A DNA stretch of 64,000 nucleotides from Micavibrio sp. UBA6147 (GCA_002423185.1 DIUX01000002.1:372001-436000); one strand, 5' to 3'. Counted from the first letter of the stretch, positions 1 to 9,745 are shown. The notes: generated by a model not told the origin, from the letters alone. Translations and numbers: made by a program.

Positions 1-84
1 GCCTCCACCAATCGAGCAAGACCGCCAAAAAATAAAAAGAAAAAACGATCATAAAACGATCAGGGGAAAAAGGAAAAAACACCA

Positions 85-777
85 ATGCCAAAGACCGCAC
101 TACGCGATATAAAAACAATCATTTGGGACCTCGACAACACGCTCTACCCCTACACAGAGGAGCAAATCGAGCATTGGCATGAAGCCACCGTACGTGCCGC
201 CATCGACCTCGGCGCCCCGATCACCCTCGAAGCCGGCCTGCACCAAGCCCGCCAATCCTTCGCCGAACACAATTATTCCAGCAAGATTTTCGTCGACACG
301 TACGGCCTGTGCCCGCGCAAAATGCACGCCGGATTGCACCCGTATTCCAACGAAAAAATTCTGCCCGTCTGTATGTTGACGCAAGAATCATTCGAAGCCC
401 TGCCCAATGTCCGGCACGTCGTCTTGACCCACGCCCATCGCAACTGGGCGGAACGCGTATTGCGCCATCTCGGCCTGCGTGATTTTTTCGAAGACGATTT
501 GATTATGGGACTCGAAGATTACGGATACGAAGAAAAACACGCCAGCAACCGCGGCATTTTGCAAAGCCTCGACCAAACCGGATGCAACCCCGAACACGCC
601 TTGTTTGCCGAAGACACGCTGCGTAACCTCGAACGCGCCAAAGCCACCGGAATCCAGACCGCCTATGTCCATCACGGCGTCACCGGCGACAATGACAACC
701 GCCCGCCTTTTGTTGACCATGTCTTCCTCAACGCCGCCGACGTGATGATGACCCTCAGCAAGCAAAAACAGGTCTGA
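85..777 (+). CDS. HAD-superfamily pyrimidine 5'-nucleotidase
   Basis: The 230-residue protein opens with the HAD motif I WDLDNTLYP near residues 14-22, where the two aspartates are the nucleophile and the acid/base. A later LFAEDTLRNLE stretch fits HAD motif IV, which binds magnesium, and VLTHAHRNW fits motif II. Length and motif spacing match the cytosolic pyrimidine 5'-nucleotidase-like family, which dephosphorylates UMP/CMP-type nucleotides. Substrate is inferred from family resemblance only. The ATG is preceded by an AGGA-type ribosome site about 10 bases upstream. It stands alone, about 200 bases ahead of the next plus-strand gene. Confidence 0.8.
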   Translation: MPKTALRDIKTIIWDLDNTLYPYTEEQIEHWHEATVRAAIDLGAPITLEAGLHQARQSFAEHNYSSKIFVDTYGLCPRKMHAGLHPYSNEKILPVCMLTQESFEALPNVRHVVLTHAHRNWAERVLRHLGLRDFFEDDLIMGLEDYGYEEKHASNRGILQSLDQTGCNPEHALFAEDTLRNLERAKATGIQTAYVHHGVTGDNDNRPPFVDHVFLNAADVMMTLSKQKQV

Positions 778-980
778 TCAGACCCTCGATCGAACCGCCG
801 ATACGCGCCTTTTTCGACGTTTTCTTTCCCGCTGGCTTTCGCCCGCGATTTATGGGATGCTGAAAACGGTTGATATCCGCGTAACACTGCCCATGGCACC
901 CCAGCCACGCCGCGCCAAGCGTCCATCCGCCGATTCACATTCTCGAACATTTTTATAACATTTTATTGCGCGGTGATCGT

Positions 981-2243
981 ATGGTCCGTTCCCTTTTGCA
1001 TCGCAGTTTTGTTGCGCCGTTTCAATCGGTTGAGCGGGTTTTCGGCTATGCCGGCGGGTTTCTCGGCACGTTTGGATTTACTGGTGCGCTCACCTATTTT
1101 TCCTACGATTTCGCGCAGTTCGGGCCTTGGGCGTTGATGGCCTATTTCTTTGGGCGGCTGGTGATTGGCGGGGCATTTGCCATGCCAGTGTCGCTCTATC
1201 TTTTTTACCGCTGTACAAAGCGCCGCGCCTATACAATCTTGATCGGCACACAAATCGCCACCATGGGGGTCATCAGCCTCTATCCCGAATGGATGTTTTC
1301 GCAAAACCTCGGCATGATCGCCTTGGTCGGGTTGATTTTTTCCTTCATATCGGCGCCGTTTTGGTCGAGCTTTCACTTGAATATGCTGTGCCACACCAGT
1401 GACGACAACATGGGCAACGAGGTGTCCATCTCCAGCATTGTTCTGTTTTTCGGCAGTACCCTCGCCTTCTTATGCGCGGGCGTGGCCTTGACCTATATGC
1501 CGGGGGCGATGTTCGTCTTGGTGTGTTTCGGGTTTTTGATTATCGGCACCATCTTTTTCGCGCTTGCGGGGCGCGGGCGCAGCATCGACCATTTGCAACG
1601 CAAGCCCTTCAAAATCATCGCCAGCATGCGCAAAAACACCAGCATGGTCAAAGCCACCTTCATGGAAGGGGTTTTTCAATTCCTGACCGGATTTTTCGCG
1701 CCGGTATGGATGTGGGCTGTGGGGATCAAGAGCCTGACCATGGGGATGTTGATGTCGTTTCAAGGCATTGCCAAACTCGTCATATCCCCCCTTGCGGGGC
1801 ATTTATTCCACGAAAACAAAGGGCGCGATGTCGTGCTGGGGGCGATGCTTAAACCGCTCGGCTGGATTCCTTGGATTTTCATTCAGGCGCCGTGGGTTAT
1901 GTTGCTCTCCACCTCGATCTGGACACTCGGGCAACATTTATATTCCACAGGCCTCGGGAGCCGTTGGTACAAGGAGCGCTGCCTCGCCTCCCAAGCCGGA
2001 CGCGAAATGGTTTTGGCGTTGGGGCGGATCGTGACGGCTTGCCTTGTCGTTCCGGTTTTGTATGTTTACGGGCCGCATGTGTTTTTCATCGTCGCGTTTT
2101 TGGCGACGTGCTGTATCTTGCTCGCCGCCCTATCCTTGCGCAAGCGTGAACGGATTCCCGTATCGCACGGAGCAACGCATGCACAGGCCGCGCACCACGC
2201 GCCGCTCGCCCCGTCCGACTCAACACCGTTCCCGCCGCCTTAA
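981..2243 (+). CDS. MFS-like multi-pass membrane transporter
   Basis: About 420 residues with roughly twelve hydrophobic segments spread over the whole length, separated by a basic central loop (RGRSIDHLQRKPFKIIASMRKN) as in major facilitator proteins. The substrate cannot be read from the sequence. The ATG at 981 follows a GGTGA site; a TTG five codons earlier would only add MRGDR. The hydrophilic C-terminal tail rich in His, Ala and Pro (APSDSTPFPPP) is presumably cytoplasmic. The 3' end runs into a GC-rich inverted repeat that overlaps the stop codon and faces the convergent ATPase gene. Confidence 0.65.
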   Translation: MVRSLLHRSFVAPFQSVERVFGYAGGFLGTFGFTGALTYFSYDFAQFGPWALMAYFFGRLVIGGAFAMPVSLYLFYRCTKRRAYTILIGTQIATMGVISLYPEWMFSQNLGMIALVGLIFSFISAPFWSSFHLNMLCHTSDDNMGNEVSISSIVLFFGSTLAFLCAGVALTYMPGAMFVLVCFGFLIIGTIFFALAGRGRSIDHLQRKPFKIIASMRKNTSMVKATFMEGVFQFLTGFFAPVWMWAVGIKSLTMGMLMSFQGIAKLVISPLAGHLFHENKGRDVVLGAMLKPLGWIPWIFIQAPWVMLLSTSIWTLGQHLYSTGLGSRWYKERCLASQAGREMVLALGRIVTACLVVPVLYVYGPHVFFIVAFLATCCILLAALSLRKRERIPVSHGATHAQAAHHAPLAPSDSTPFPPP

Positions 2244-2263
2244 AAAAGAGCGGCAAGGCGGCG
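2233..2263. terminator. possible hairpin between convergent genes
   Basis: CGCCGCCTT (2233-2241) can pair with AAGGCGGCG (2255-2263) across a 13-base A-rich loop. It overlaps the stop codon of the transporter and lies just beyond the stop of the minus-strand ATPase. There is no U-tract after it, so termination is only a possibility. Confidence 0.3.
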
Positions 2264-2282
2264 ATAGATCAGCCCGATTATT

Positions 2283-3185
2283 TTAATGGATTTTGAGGGT
2301 CTTGCGGTCGATCAAGGCCTCGGCATGGATGCCCGTTTCCGCCGACACGATGTATAAAATCGCATCCAGCGACAATTCCCCGCCCCGTCCGTTATCGAGA
2401 ACATGTTTCGCCATTGCCCCGTCCATCGTGGTGATGGATTTATCGGGCTGGTATCGCTTACGCATATGTTCATCGGTCAAACGCACAATCACGTCGACCA
2501 TGTTCGATGGCACGGTAATTTGATGGTGTTTTTCATAGCCTTTTTTGATGGCCTCCAAAATCGTGACCGTTGCGCCAAAATCGGGAATATCCAAAAACAC
2601 TTTTTGAAAACGCCGATCCATCGCGGGGTCGACCTGAATATACATCCGAAATTCATCCTTGGTGGTCGCGCCGATGACGTGAATATCGCCCACGGTCAAA
2701 TACGGCTTCATAACCTCGGATAGACCTTTATAGGAGCTCCCCTCACAGGTCGGCATAATTTGGTGAATCTCGTCGATGAACATGATAAAGCGGGGCAAAT
2801 CGGGGTCATGATAGCGTTCCGCGATGCCCTTCACCAGCGGGATGAACCGCCCTTGGAATTCACTGATCGTTGCCGTTCCCGCCGCCATACTGGCAAGGTC
2901 GAGTTCGATCACCCGCGCGTCTTTCAAATATTCCGGCACGTTACCGGCCACGATTTGCTGAGCCAAACCAACGCAGAGCGCCGTCTTACCAACCCCCGCA
3001 GGAGCCTGAAGCATCACGTTCTTACGCCCTTTTTGAAGCAAGATCAAAATGGATCGTATAATTTCCTCGTCCCGCCCCGTAATCGGGTCAAAACGGTTGA
3101 GGCGCGCCAATTGTGTAATGTCGCGGCAATATTTGTGGATGTATTGATCCAGATCCTCGTTTGAAACTTTATATTCCATTTTCAT
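2283..3185 (-). CDS. stand-alone ClpB/ClpA-type AAA+ ATPase domain
   Basis: This 300-residue protein is built almost wholly from one AAA+ module like the first ATPase domain of ClpA/ClpB. It has the pre-Walker DPITGRDEEI (about 34-42), Walker A APAGVGKT (61-68), Walker B FIMFIDEIH (133-141), sensor-1 IGATT (171-175) and an RRF arginine finger (191-193). The ClpB N domain, coiled-coil middle domain, second ATPase domain and ClpP loop are all missing, and after the core only a small helical lid (about 200-285) remains. It is therefore not a normal unfoldase and may be a remodelling factor or adaptor ATPase. It has no operon partner: the gene ends against the transporter and begins about 100 bases from serB. 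Confidence 0.7.
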   Translation of the reverse strand: MKMEYKVSNEDLDQYIHKYCRDITQLARLNRFDPITGRDEEIIRSILILLQKGRKNVMLQAPAGVGKTALCVGLAQQIVAGNVPEYLKDARVIELDLASMAAGTATISEFQGRFIPLVKGIAERYHDPDLPRFIMFIDEIHQIMPTCEGSSYKGLSEVMKPYLTVGDIHVIGATTKDEFRMYIQVDPAMDRRFQKVFLDIPDFGATVTILEAIKKGYEKHHQITVPSNMVDVIVRLTDEHMRKRYQPDKSITTMDGAMAKHVLDNGRGGELSLDAILYIVSAETGIHAEALIDRKTLKIH

Positions 3186-3282
3186 GGGGTGTGTCCGTTC
3201 CTGATCCTGAAAAAGAATTGATAAGCCGAGGGCTTAGAAACCCCGCCATGGCACGACTATGCCACAGAAAAGCTTAACAAAT

Positions 3283-4182
3283 TCAAAACGAAATGTCTTG
3301 CTCGGTATAGCCTTGGGCGTATAAAAGCGCGGTCAAATCGCCATGCAAAACATAATTATCAATCGCATCGCGCAAAAGCGGCTTTGGATAGTACCCGACC
3401 CCAAGCCCTGCGGCGCTCAACATTTCAAGGTCGTTCGCCCCGTCCCCGACCGCCACCGTATCGACAAGATCAACACCGATCCGTGCCGCCGTGTCCAAAA
3501 GCAAGGCACGCTTATAGCTCTTATCCTGTATCGGTTCCGCGACCGTTCCAGTCAAAGAATCCCCCTCTATATGAAGGACATTGCCGAAATGCTCATCAAA
3601 CCCCAAATGCGCCGCGACAATACCGGTAAAGAACGTAAACCCGCCCGACACCAACACGCAATGCGCCCCATGCGCCCGCATCGTGCGGATCAAAACATCG
3701 CTCCCCACCATATAGCGCATCCGCGCCGCCGTATCGTGCAAGGCTTGAACCGACAGGCCGCGCAGCATCCCGACACGCTCGCGCACCGATTGCCTGAAAT
3801 CAATCTCGCCGCGCATTGATCGCGCGGTAATGGCGGAAATTTTATCCTTTAATCCGGCATGGGCGGCGACTTCATCGAGTGTTTCTTCCTCCACCATCGT
3901 TGAGTCCATATCGGCAAGTAAGAGCCGCTTGCGGCGCACAGCGCCCGCATCCTGTACAAAAATATCCGCCGCCAGCGCCGCGCGCATGGCATCGATCACG
4001 GTTTTGGCAAGCCCGCCATTCACCGCCACGATCGCGTCCAACGCCTTGCCATCCGCAAGAATTATAAGGTCTTTCACCGCTATGCCGTGCTGTGCCAACA
4101 CGTCGCGGCATTTTTTCTCAAAATCCCTATAGTGTTGCACGGCAACAAATGTTAAAACAAAGGACGTCAAAACAGCGGACAT
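3283..4182 (-). CDS. serB: phosphoserine phosphatase SerB
   Basis: The protein has 299 residues. Its HAD core starts with ADMDSTMVEEETLDE, where D91 is the nucleophile and D93 the acid/base, and the trailing glutamates are typical of SerB. VLVSGGFTFFTG is the motif II serine region and VAVGDGANDLEML the magnesium-binding motif. The first 85 or so residues form a short regulatory-type N domain. It catalyses the last step of serine synthesis, O-phosphoserine to serine. It is transcribed divergently from serC across only 71 bases, so all three serine genes sit together and probably share a control region. Confidence 0.92.
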   Translation of the reverse strand: MSAVLTSFVLTFVAVQHYRDFEKKCRDVLAQHGIAVKDLIILADGKALDAIVAVNGGLAKTVIDAMRAALAADIFVQDAGAVRRKRLLLADMDSTMVEEETLDEVAAHAGLKDKISAITARSMRGEIDFRQSVRERVGMLRGLSVQALHDTAARMRYMVGSDVLIRTMRAHGAHCVLVSGGFTFFTGIVAAHLGFDEHFGNVLHIEGDSLTGTVAEPIQDKSYKRALLLDTAARIGVDLVDTVAVGDGANDLEMLSAAGLGVGYYPKPLLRDAIDNYVLHGDLTALLYAQGYTEQDISF

Positions 4183-4253
4183 AGGCGGGGTCTTTCCGAT
4201 CGTAACGGATTGCGATGTCGTCTAGTGTAAGCGCATAGCCAAAGAGAATAAAG

Positions 4254-5438
4254 ATGCAAAAACCGACCGCCAAACCGAATTGCCCAAATTTTTCATCCGG
4301 CCCCTGCGCCAAGCGCCCTGGCTGGACTCCTGATGCCCTGAAAAATGCTTTGACCGGTCGTTCGCACCGTTCCGCCCCTGGCAAGAAAGCCTTGGTGGAG
4401 GTCATCGAAACCCATCGCCGCATCCTCGGCATCCCTGCCGATTACAAAGTCGGCATCATGCCGGCCTCCGACTCCGGTGCGGTTGAGGCCGCGATGTGGT
4501 CGCTCCTCGGGGAACGCGGCGTTGACGCCGTGGCGTGGGAGAGCTTTGGCTCCGACTGGCAAAAAGACATTACGGGACAATTGAAACTCGCCGATGTGCG
4601 CGTCATGACCGCCGATTACGGCCAGATTGTCGACCTGTCCACCGTCGACACCGACCGCGATGTGATCTTTACTTGGAACGGCACAACATCGGGCGTACGC
4701 GTACCGAATGGCGACTGGATCAAATCCGACCGCAAGGGCCTGACCATTTGCGATGCGACCTCCGCCGTGTTCGCCTATGACTTGCCGTGGGATAAGCTCG
4801 ACGTCACCACATGGTCATGGCAAAAAGTTTTGGGCGGCGAGGGCGCACACGGTATGCTCGTGCTCTCCCCCCGCGCGGTTGAACGCTTGCAAAGCTATAA
4901 ACCAGCTTGGCCATTGCCGAAAATTTTCCGCCTGACCAAAAAAGACGACTCCGGCAAGACCGTTTTGAATGACGCAATTTTCCAAGGCGAAACCATCAAC
5001 ACCCCGTCCATGCTGGCGGTTGAGGATTGCCTCGACTCCTTACGTTGGGTTGACAGCATCGGCGGCGTCAAGGCCGCGATCCAGCGCACCAAAGATAACC
5101 TCGCCGTCATTGAAAAATGGGTGGCGCAGTCAAGCTGGGCAACCTTCCTCCCGACCGATCCTGCGGTGCGCTCACGCACCTCGATCTGCCTGTCGATCAA
5201 GGATGATTGGTTCGCCGCCCTTCCCGAAGACCGCAAAATGCCCTTCATCAAGGACATGACCAAAACATTGGACAGCGAGAACGTCGCCAAAGACATCGCC
5301 AGCTATAAAGCGGCGCCCGCCGGCCTGCGCATCTGGGGCGGCGCGACCGTAGAGGCCTCCGACCTTGAGGCGATCCTGCCGTGGCTGGATTGGGCCTATG
5401 CCTTGCACAAAGACGCGGAAATAAAAAAAGCCGCCTAA
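4254..5438 (+). CDS. serC: phosphoserine aminotransferase SerC (alphaproteobacterial type)
   Basis: A 394-residue fold-type I PLP enzyme that converts 3-phosphohydroxypyruvate and glutamate to phosphoserine. The N-terminal NFSSGPCAKRPGW and the central TWSWQKVLGGEGAHG, with the PLP-binding lysine, match the longer SerC branch found in alphaproteobacteria and methanogens rather than the E. coli type. FTWNGTTSGVRVP is the phosphate and cofactor pocket segment. It is followed after about 48 bases by serA in the same direction, which suggests a serC-serA operon. The ATG at 4254 begins MQKPTAKPNCPNF and gives the usual length. Confidence 0.92.
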   Translation: MQKPTAKPNCPNFSSGPCAKRPGWTPDALKNALTGRSHRSAPGKKALVEVIETHRRILGIPADYKVGIMPASDSGAVEAAMWSLLGERGVDAVAWESFGSDWQKDITGQLKLADVRVMTADYGQIVDLSTVDTDRDVIFTWNGTTSGVRVPNGDWIKSDRKGLTICDATSAVFAYDLPWDKLDVTTWSWQKVLGGEGAHGMLVLSPRAVERLQSYKPAWPLPKIFRLTKKDDSGKTVLNDAIFQGETINTPSMLAVEDCLDSLRWVDSIGGVKAAIQRTKDNLAVIEKWVAQSSWATFLPTDPAVRSRTSICLSIKDDWFAALPEDRKMPFIKDMTKTLDSENVAKDIASYKAAPAGLRIWGGATVEASDLEAILPWLDWAYALHKDAEIKKAA

Positions 5439-5486
5439 TAAGAATATAAACACCGACACACATATATATAAAGAGGGTACATCACC

Positions 5487-7070
5487 ATGGCAAAAGTCCT
5501 TATCAGCGACAAAATGGATCCGCTCGCCGAGCAGATCTTCAAAGAACAAGGCGTCGAAGTCGACATCAAAACCAACCTCACGCCCGACGAATTAAAGGCG
5601 ATTATCGGCAATTATGACGGCCTCGCCATTCGTTCGTCCTCCAAAGTCACCGCCGAAATTCTCAAAGCCCCCGGCAAGCTCAAAGTCATCGGACGCGCCG
5701 GAATCGGTGTGGATAACGTTGACGTGCCAAAGGCGACGGAGGCCGGCGTCATCGTTATGAACACCCCGTTCGGCAACGCCATCACCACGGCGGAACACGC
5801 CATTGCGATGATGATGGCCTTGGCACGCGACATTCCGCAGGCCAGCGCCTCCACCCATGCCGGCAAATGGGAAAAATCCAAATTCATGGGGGTTGAACTC
5901 TACGGCAAGACACTCGGCGTTGTCGGATGCGGCAATATCGGTTCGATCGTCGCCAGTCGCGGCCTTGGCCTCAAGATGAAGGTCATCGCGTTTGACCCGT
6001 TTTTGACGCCTGAACGCGCCGTTGAAATCGGCGTTGAAAAAGTCGAATTGGAAGAGATTTTCAGACGATCCGACTTCATCACCCTGCACACACCGTTGAC
6101 CGACAAAACCAAGGGCATCATCGACAAAAATTCGATGGCGAAAATGAAAAAAGGCGTACGGATCATTAACTGCGCCCGCGGTGGGTTGATCGTTGAATCC
6201 GATCTTAAAGACGCGCTCGACAGCGGTCATGTCGCCGGCGCGGCGCTCGACGTGTTCGAAGTCGAACCCGCCACCGCCAACCCGCTTTTCGGGCATGAAA
6301 AAGTCATCTGCACCCCGCATTTGGGCGCCTCGACGACGGAAGCCCAAGTCAATGTTGCCATTCAGGTTGCGGAGCAAATCTCCGACTACCTCAACAGCGG
6401 CGCCGTCACCAACGCCCTCAACATGCCGTCTATCTCTGCCGAAGAAGCCCCGAAACTCAAACCCTATGCCAAATTGGCGGAGGCCTTGGGGAGCATGGCG
6501 GGCCAGATCACAAGCTCTGGCATCAAATCCATCGGCATTGAATATCTCGGCCATGTCGCCACCCTCAACGTCAAACCTTTGACGGCGGCGGTGATTGCGG
6601 CGGTTCTTCAGCCGATGATGGAAGGCGTCAATATGGTCAGCGCCCCCATGGTCGCCAAATCACGCGGCATTGAAATTGCCGAAACGCGCAATGAAAACGG
6701 CGGCGGCCTCGACACCGCCATCCGCGTAACCTTGAAAACCGAAAAACGCACACGTTCGGTCACGGGGACGTTGTTTGCTGGCTCCGAAGCCCGCATCGTC
6801 AACATCGAAGGCGTTCCGATTGAAGCCGCCCTCACCCCCTATATGCTGTTCATCCGTAACGAAGACAAACCCGGCCTGATCGGCGGGCTCGGTACCTTGC
6901 TCGGCGATGCCAAAATCAACATTGCCGATTTCCGCCTCGGGCGGCGTATCGTTGACGGCGGCCACGAAGCCGTCGCCTTGGTGTCCATCGACAGCGAGAT
7001 CAGCAAAGACCTGTTCGCCAAGATCGAAGCCTTGCCGAGCGTGACCACGGCAAAACGCTTGCGGTTCTAA
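5487..7070 (+). CDS. serA: D-3-phosphoglycerate dehydrogenase SerA
   Basis: 527 residues, the full-length three-domain form. The substrate half begins KVLISDKMDPLAEQIF. The Rossmann NAD site is VVGCGNIGSIVASRG, and the catalytic His lies in TPHLGAST. An intervening domain and a C-terminal ACT domain follow (from about residue 455, FIRNEDKPGLIGGLGT), the usual site of serine feedback inhibition. It oxidises 3-phosphoglycerate to start serine synthesis. A GAGGGT ribosome site lies just before the ATG. A strong intrinsic terminator follows about 50 bases after the stop, closing the serC-serA operon. Confidence 0.95.
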   Translation: MAKVLISDKMDPLAEQIFKEQGVEVDIKTNLTPDELKAIIGNYDGLAIRSSSKVTAEILKAPGKLKVIGRAGIGVDNVDVPKATEAGVIVMNTPFGNAITTAEHAIAMMMALARDIPQASASTHAGKWEKSKFMGVELYGKTLGVVGCGNIGSIVASRGLGLKMKVIAFDPFLTPERAVEIGVEKVELEEIFRRSDFITLHTPLTDKTKGIIDKNSMAKMKKGVRIINCARGGLIVESDLKDALDSGHVAGAALDVFEVEPATANPLFGHEKVICTPHLGASTTEAQVNVAIQVAEQISDYLNSGAVTNALNMPSISAEEAPKLKPYAKLAEALGSMAGQITSSGIKSIGIEYLGHVATLNVKPLTAAVIAAVLQPMMEGVNMVSAPMVAKSRGIEIAETRNENGGGLDTAIRVTLKTEKRTRSVTGTLFAGSEARIVNIEGVPIEAALTPYMLFIRNEDKPGLIGGLGTLLGDAKINIADFRLGRRIVDGGHEAVALVSIDSEISKDLFAKIEALPSVTTAKRLRF

Positions 7071-7119
7071 GCAATCGATCACCGATCAGCGCCCATCTTG
7101 GCGCCACCCGCAAAACACC

Positions 7120-7146
7120 AAAGCCCCGCAATGCGGGGCTTTTTTG
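7120..7146 (+). terminator. intrinsic terminator after serA
   Basis: AAGCCCCGC pairs perfectly with GCGGGGCTT across a three-base loop (AAT) and is followed directly by a run of T (CTTTTTTGG). It ends the serC-serA operon. Confidence 0.9.
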
Positions 7147-8118
7147 GCTCAGAAAACGCAGCAATAAACATTAAGGCAATAAAAAAGCCTTGACCCTTCT
7201 TCCAGATGGTCTGAACAAAGAATGAATAACATCACGATAGGAACGATCCGTCATTAATCCCGTTCTTCCACCCAAAGAAGGCCAAGGCCTTTTTGGAGAA
7301 CATCGATGGAGAATGCCGCGTCATCACCAGATTTGTCCAAATCCTTCACCATCATCCGTCTTTTGCAAGGCAAGCCCCACAAACCCCGTCTTCGGGCAAA
7401 TAATCCGGCCAATCCGTGAATCCGTCATGGAATTCGCCATCTTTTTGAAAAAGGCGCCTCGCGGCGACGTCGTTTTGCTGCGTTTCGTACAAGCCCTAAA
7501 GCCGTCTTCTTGCAACATCCCGAAAAGCCTCACTGGCCTTTTTCATACAATCCGCGCCTTTATCATAGTGCGGCTACGCGGTTCATGCGGATGCGCTATC
7601 CTTACAAACCATTTCGAGTGCATAAGCGGTGCGTGGCGCGGCAAACCCTTTTTACTTCGTTTTATCGTGCGCGACCACGGGTAGGGCAAACCGGACAAAC
7701 ACATTATCCACTCTGTGACGGCAGGCTGCGCCCCGAGGGGCCCCACCAAACCGTCAGGCAATGTACCACCATCGCCCAGAAAAACCCCAACCGTCACAAT
7801 TGGCTAAGAAGCGATGAGCCAAAACAATCAGTTAGACCAAAAGTTTTGAAAAACCAAACCCCTTAACAAAATAGCCAGTCAAAGTTTCGATTATCACTAA
7901 CGACTCGCACCAAATGCGTAAAGTCGATTTATAAACTTATCCACAATTCTTCTGCGTATTTCCGTAAAGCGCCCGCATCTGCGCCTTGTTGCGGGGCATG
8001 GGATGTGCTATACACGGGCGTATATTCCAAACACTAGGCCTAAACGCCCCAGCCCCGAAGAAACGCGTGCGTCTGCGCGGTATAGGCTACACAGACAACA
8101 ATCGATAAGGAAACCCCG
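7147..8118. other. about 970 bases with no convincing gene
   Basis: Short open frames exist on both strands here (for example 7313-7684 plus and 7324-7533 minus). Their products are low-complexity or compositionally odd and none has a recognisable motif. A short hairpin AAGGC/GCCTT lies near 7174-7195, and a weak TGACGG/CCGTCA pairing spans 7716-7756 around a GC-rich core. The 3' end contains a good sigma-70-like promoter for the next gene. It could hold a small RNA or a decayed gene, but nothing can be named. Confidence 0.5.
7986..8014 (+). promoter_or_regulatory. predicted sigma-70 promoter of the gabD-like gene
   Basis: TTGTTG (7986-7991), a 17-base spacer and TATACA (8009-8014) form a plausible -35/-10 pair about 105 bases before the gabD start. 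Confidence 0.4.
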
Positions 8119-9579
8119 ATGAAACTTTCCAACCCCGCCTTGCTCTGTGATAAAGCCTTCATCAACGGGCAATGGCAAAGCGCCGCCGATGGCAAAACAT
8201 TCACCGTTACCAACCCCGCCACGGGCGAAGACATCGGCAGCGCCCCAGACATGGGCGCGACGGAAACCACCGCCGCCATCGCCGCCGCCGATGCCGCCTT
8301 CAAACCATGGAAAGCCAAAACCGCGAAGGAACGCGGCGCGATTTTAAAGAACTGGCATAAACTCATCCTCGACAATATTGACGATCTCGCCGCCATTTTG
8401 ACCGCCGAAATGGGCAAGCCGCTGGCCGAAGCGCGCGGCGAAATTATGTATGGGGCGAGTTTCATCGAATGGTTCGCGGAAGAAGCCAAGCGCGCCTATG
8501 GCGACGTCATCCCGACCTTCAAATCAGACGCCCGCGTGATTGTAACCAAAGAACCGATCGGTGTTGTCGCCGCCATCACGCCGTGGAATTTCCCGAACGC
8601 CATGATCACGCGCAAAGTCGCGCCCGCCTTGGCGGTTGGCTGCACCCTCGTCATCAAACCGGCGGAGGACACCCCGCTTTCCGCCCTCGCCCTCGCCGTG
8701 CTGGCCAAACAAGCCGGCTTCCCCGATGGCGTCCTGAACATCGTCACGGGTGACGCCCGCACCATCGGCGCCGTCATGACCGCCAGCCCGATTGTCAAAA
8801 AACTTTCCTTCACCGGATCAACCGAAGTCGGGCGCATTTTAATGCAGCAATCCGCCCCGACCCTTAAAAAACTATCGCTCGAACTCGGCGGCAATGCACC
8901 GTTCATCGTGTTTGACAGCGCCGATCTCGACAAAGCCGTCCAAGGCGCGATGATCTGTAAATTCCGCAATGCAGGTCAAACCTGCGTCTGCGCCAACCGC
9001 CTTTATATCCAAGACGGCGTTTATGACGCCTTTGCGGAGAAATTGGCCAAAGCGATGGACGCGCTCAAAGTCGCGGACGGTGCGAGCGAAGGCGCGACAA
9101 TCGGCCCCCTCATCAACATGGACGCGATTGACAAAGTCGAACGCCATGTCAAAAACGCGCTCGATAACGGCGCGAAGCTCGTCCGCGGCGGTAAGCGCCA
9201 CAATCTGGGTCGCAGCTTCTTCGAACCCACCTTGCTCACCGATATGGCGGCGGACAGCGCCATATCCTGCGAAGAAACCTTTGGCCCTGTGGCCGGTTTG
9301 TTTCGCTTCAAGACCGAAGCCGAAGTGCTTGAAAAGGCCAACGCCGTCGAACATGGCCTTGCCGCCTATTTCTACAGCCGCGACATGGCGCAATGCTTCC
9401 GCGTCAGTGAACAGCTCGAATACGGCATGGTCGGGATTAACGAGGCCATCTTGTCCACCGAAGTCGCGCCATTCGGCGGAATCAAGCAATCCGGCTTCGG
9501 TCGTGAGGGTTCAAAATACGGGATTGAAGATTACCTGAACATCAAATACAACCTGTTCGGTGGCATCGATGGAACTTAA
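8119..9579 (+). CDS. gabD: succinate-semialdehyde dehydrogenase (GabD-like)
   Basis: This is a 486-residue aldehyde dehydrogenase. The cofactor segment is ITPWNFPNAMITRKVAPA, followed by the NAD(P)-fold GSTEVGRIL. The catalytic glutamate lies in LSLELGGNAPFIVF and the catalytic cysteine in NAGQTCVCANR. That cysteine neighbourhood, with an extra Cys two residues on, is typical of GabD enzymes that oxidise succinate semialdehyde to succinate in GABA breakdown. No GABA transaminase is adjacent, so it may serve a broader aldehyde-clearing role. Monocistronic by layout: a gap of nearly 1 kb lies upstream and 270 bases downstream. Confidence 0.88.
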   Translation: MKLSNPALLCDKAFINGQWQSAADGKTFTVTNPATGEDIGSAPDMGATETTAAIAAADAAFKPWKAKTAKERGAILKNWHKLILDNIDDLAAILTAEMGKPLAEARGEIMYGASFIEWFAEEAKRAYGDVIPTFKSDARVIVTKEPIGVVAAITPWNFPNAMITRKVAPALAVGCTLVIKPAEDTPLSALALAVLAKQAGFPDGVLNIVTGDARTIGAVMTASPIVKKLSFTGSTEVGRILMQQSAPTLKKLSLELGGNAPFIVFDSADLDKAVQGAMICKFRNAGQTCVCANRLYIQDGVYDAFAEKLAKAMDALKVADGASEGATIGPLINMDAIDKVERHVKNALDNGAKLVRGGKRHNLGRSFFEPTLLTDMAADSAISCEETFGPVAGLFRFKTEAEVLEKANAVEHGLAAYFYSRDMAQCFRVSEQLEYGMVGINEAILSTEVAPFGGIKQSGFGREGSKYGIEDYLNIKYNLFGGIDGT

Positions 9580-9715
9580 CGGCAGATTAAAGATTAGCCA
9601 TTACGATGGTCGTTTATGAGTCATTCCCCTTAGGAGAGCAAAAGCGGTAAATTTCAAAAACGCATACCCAAGTTAAGAAAAAGTTAAAAAATCTGAATTT
9701 GTTTAACATAATATC

Positions 9716-9745
9716 TTGACTTTGGCACGGCAATTGCTGTATCAA
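9716..9745 (+). promoter_or_regulatory. predicted sigma-70 promoter of the giant adhesin gene
   Basis: TTGACT (9716-9721), an 18-base spacer and TATCAA (9740-9745) lie in an AT-rich region. They predict a start near 9752 and a 5' leader of roughly 95 bases. The coding ATG at 9849 has a GAGGG ribosome site about 6 bases upstream. Confidence 0.5.

Noticed and set aside
7313..7866. Plus-strand frames of 123 and 118 codons in the intergenic gap.
   Set aside because: No motif, no good ribosome site, odd composition, and overlap with each other in different frames.
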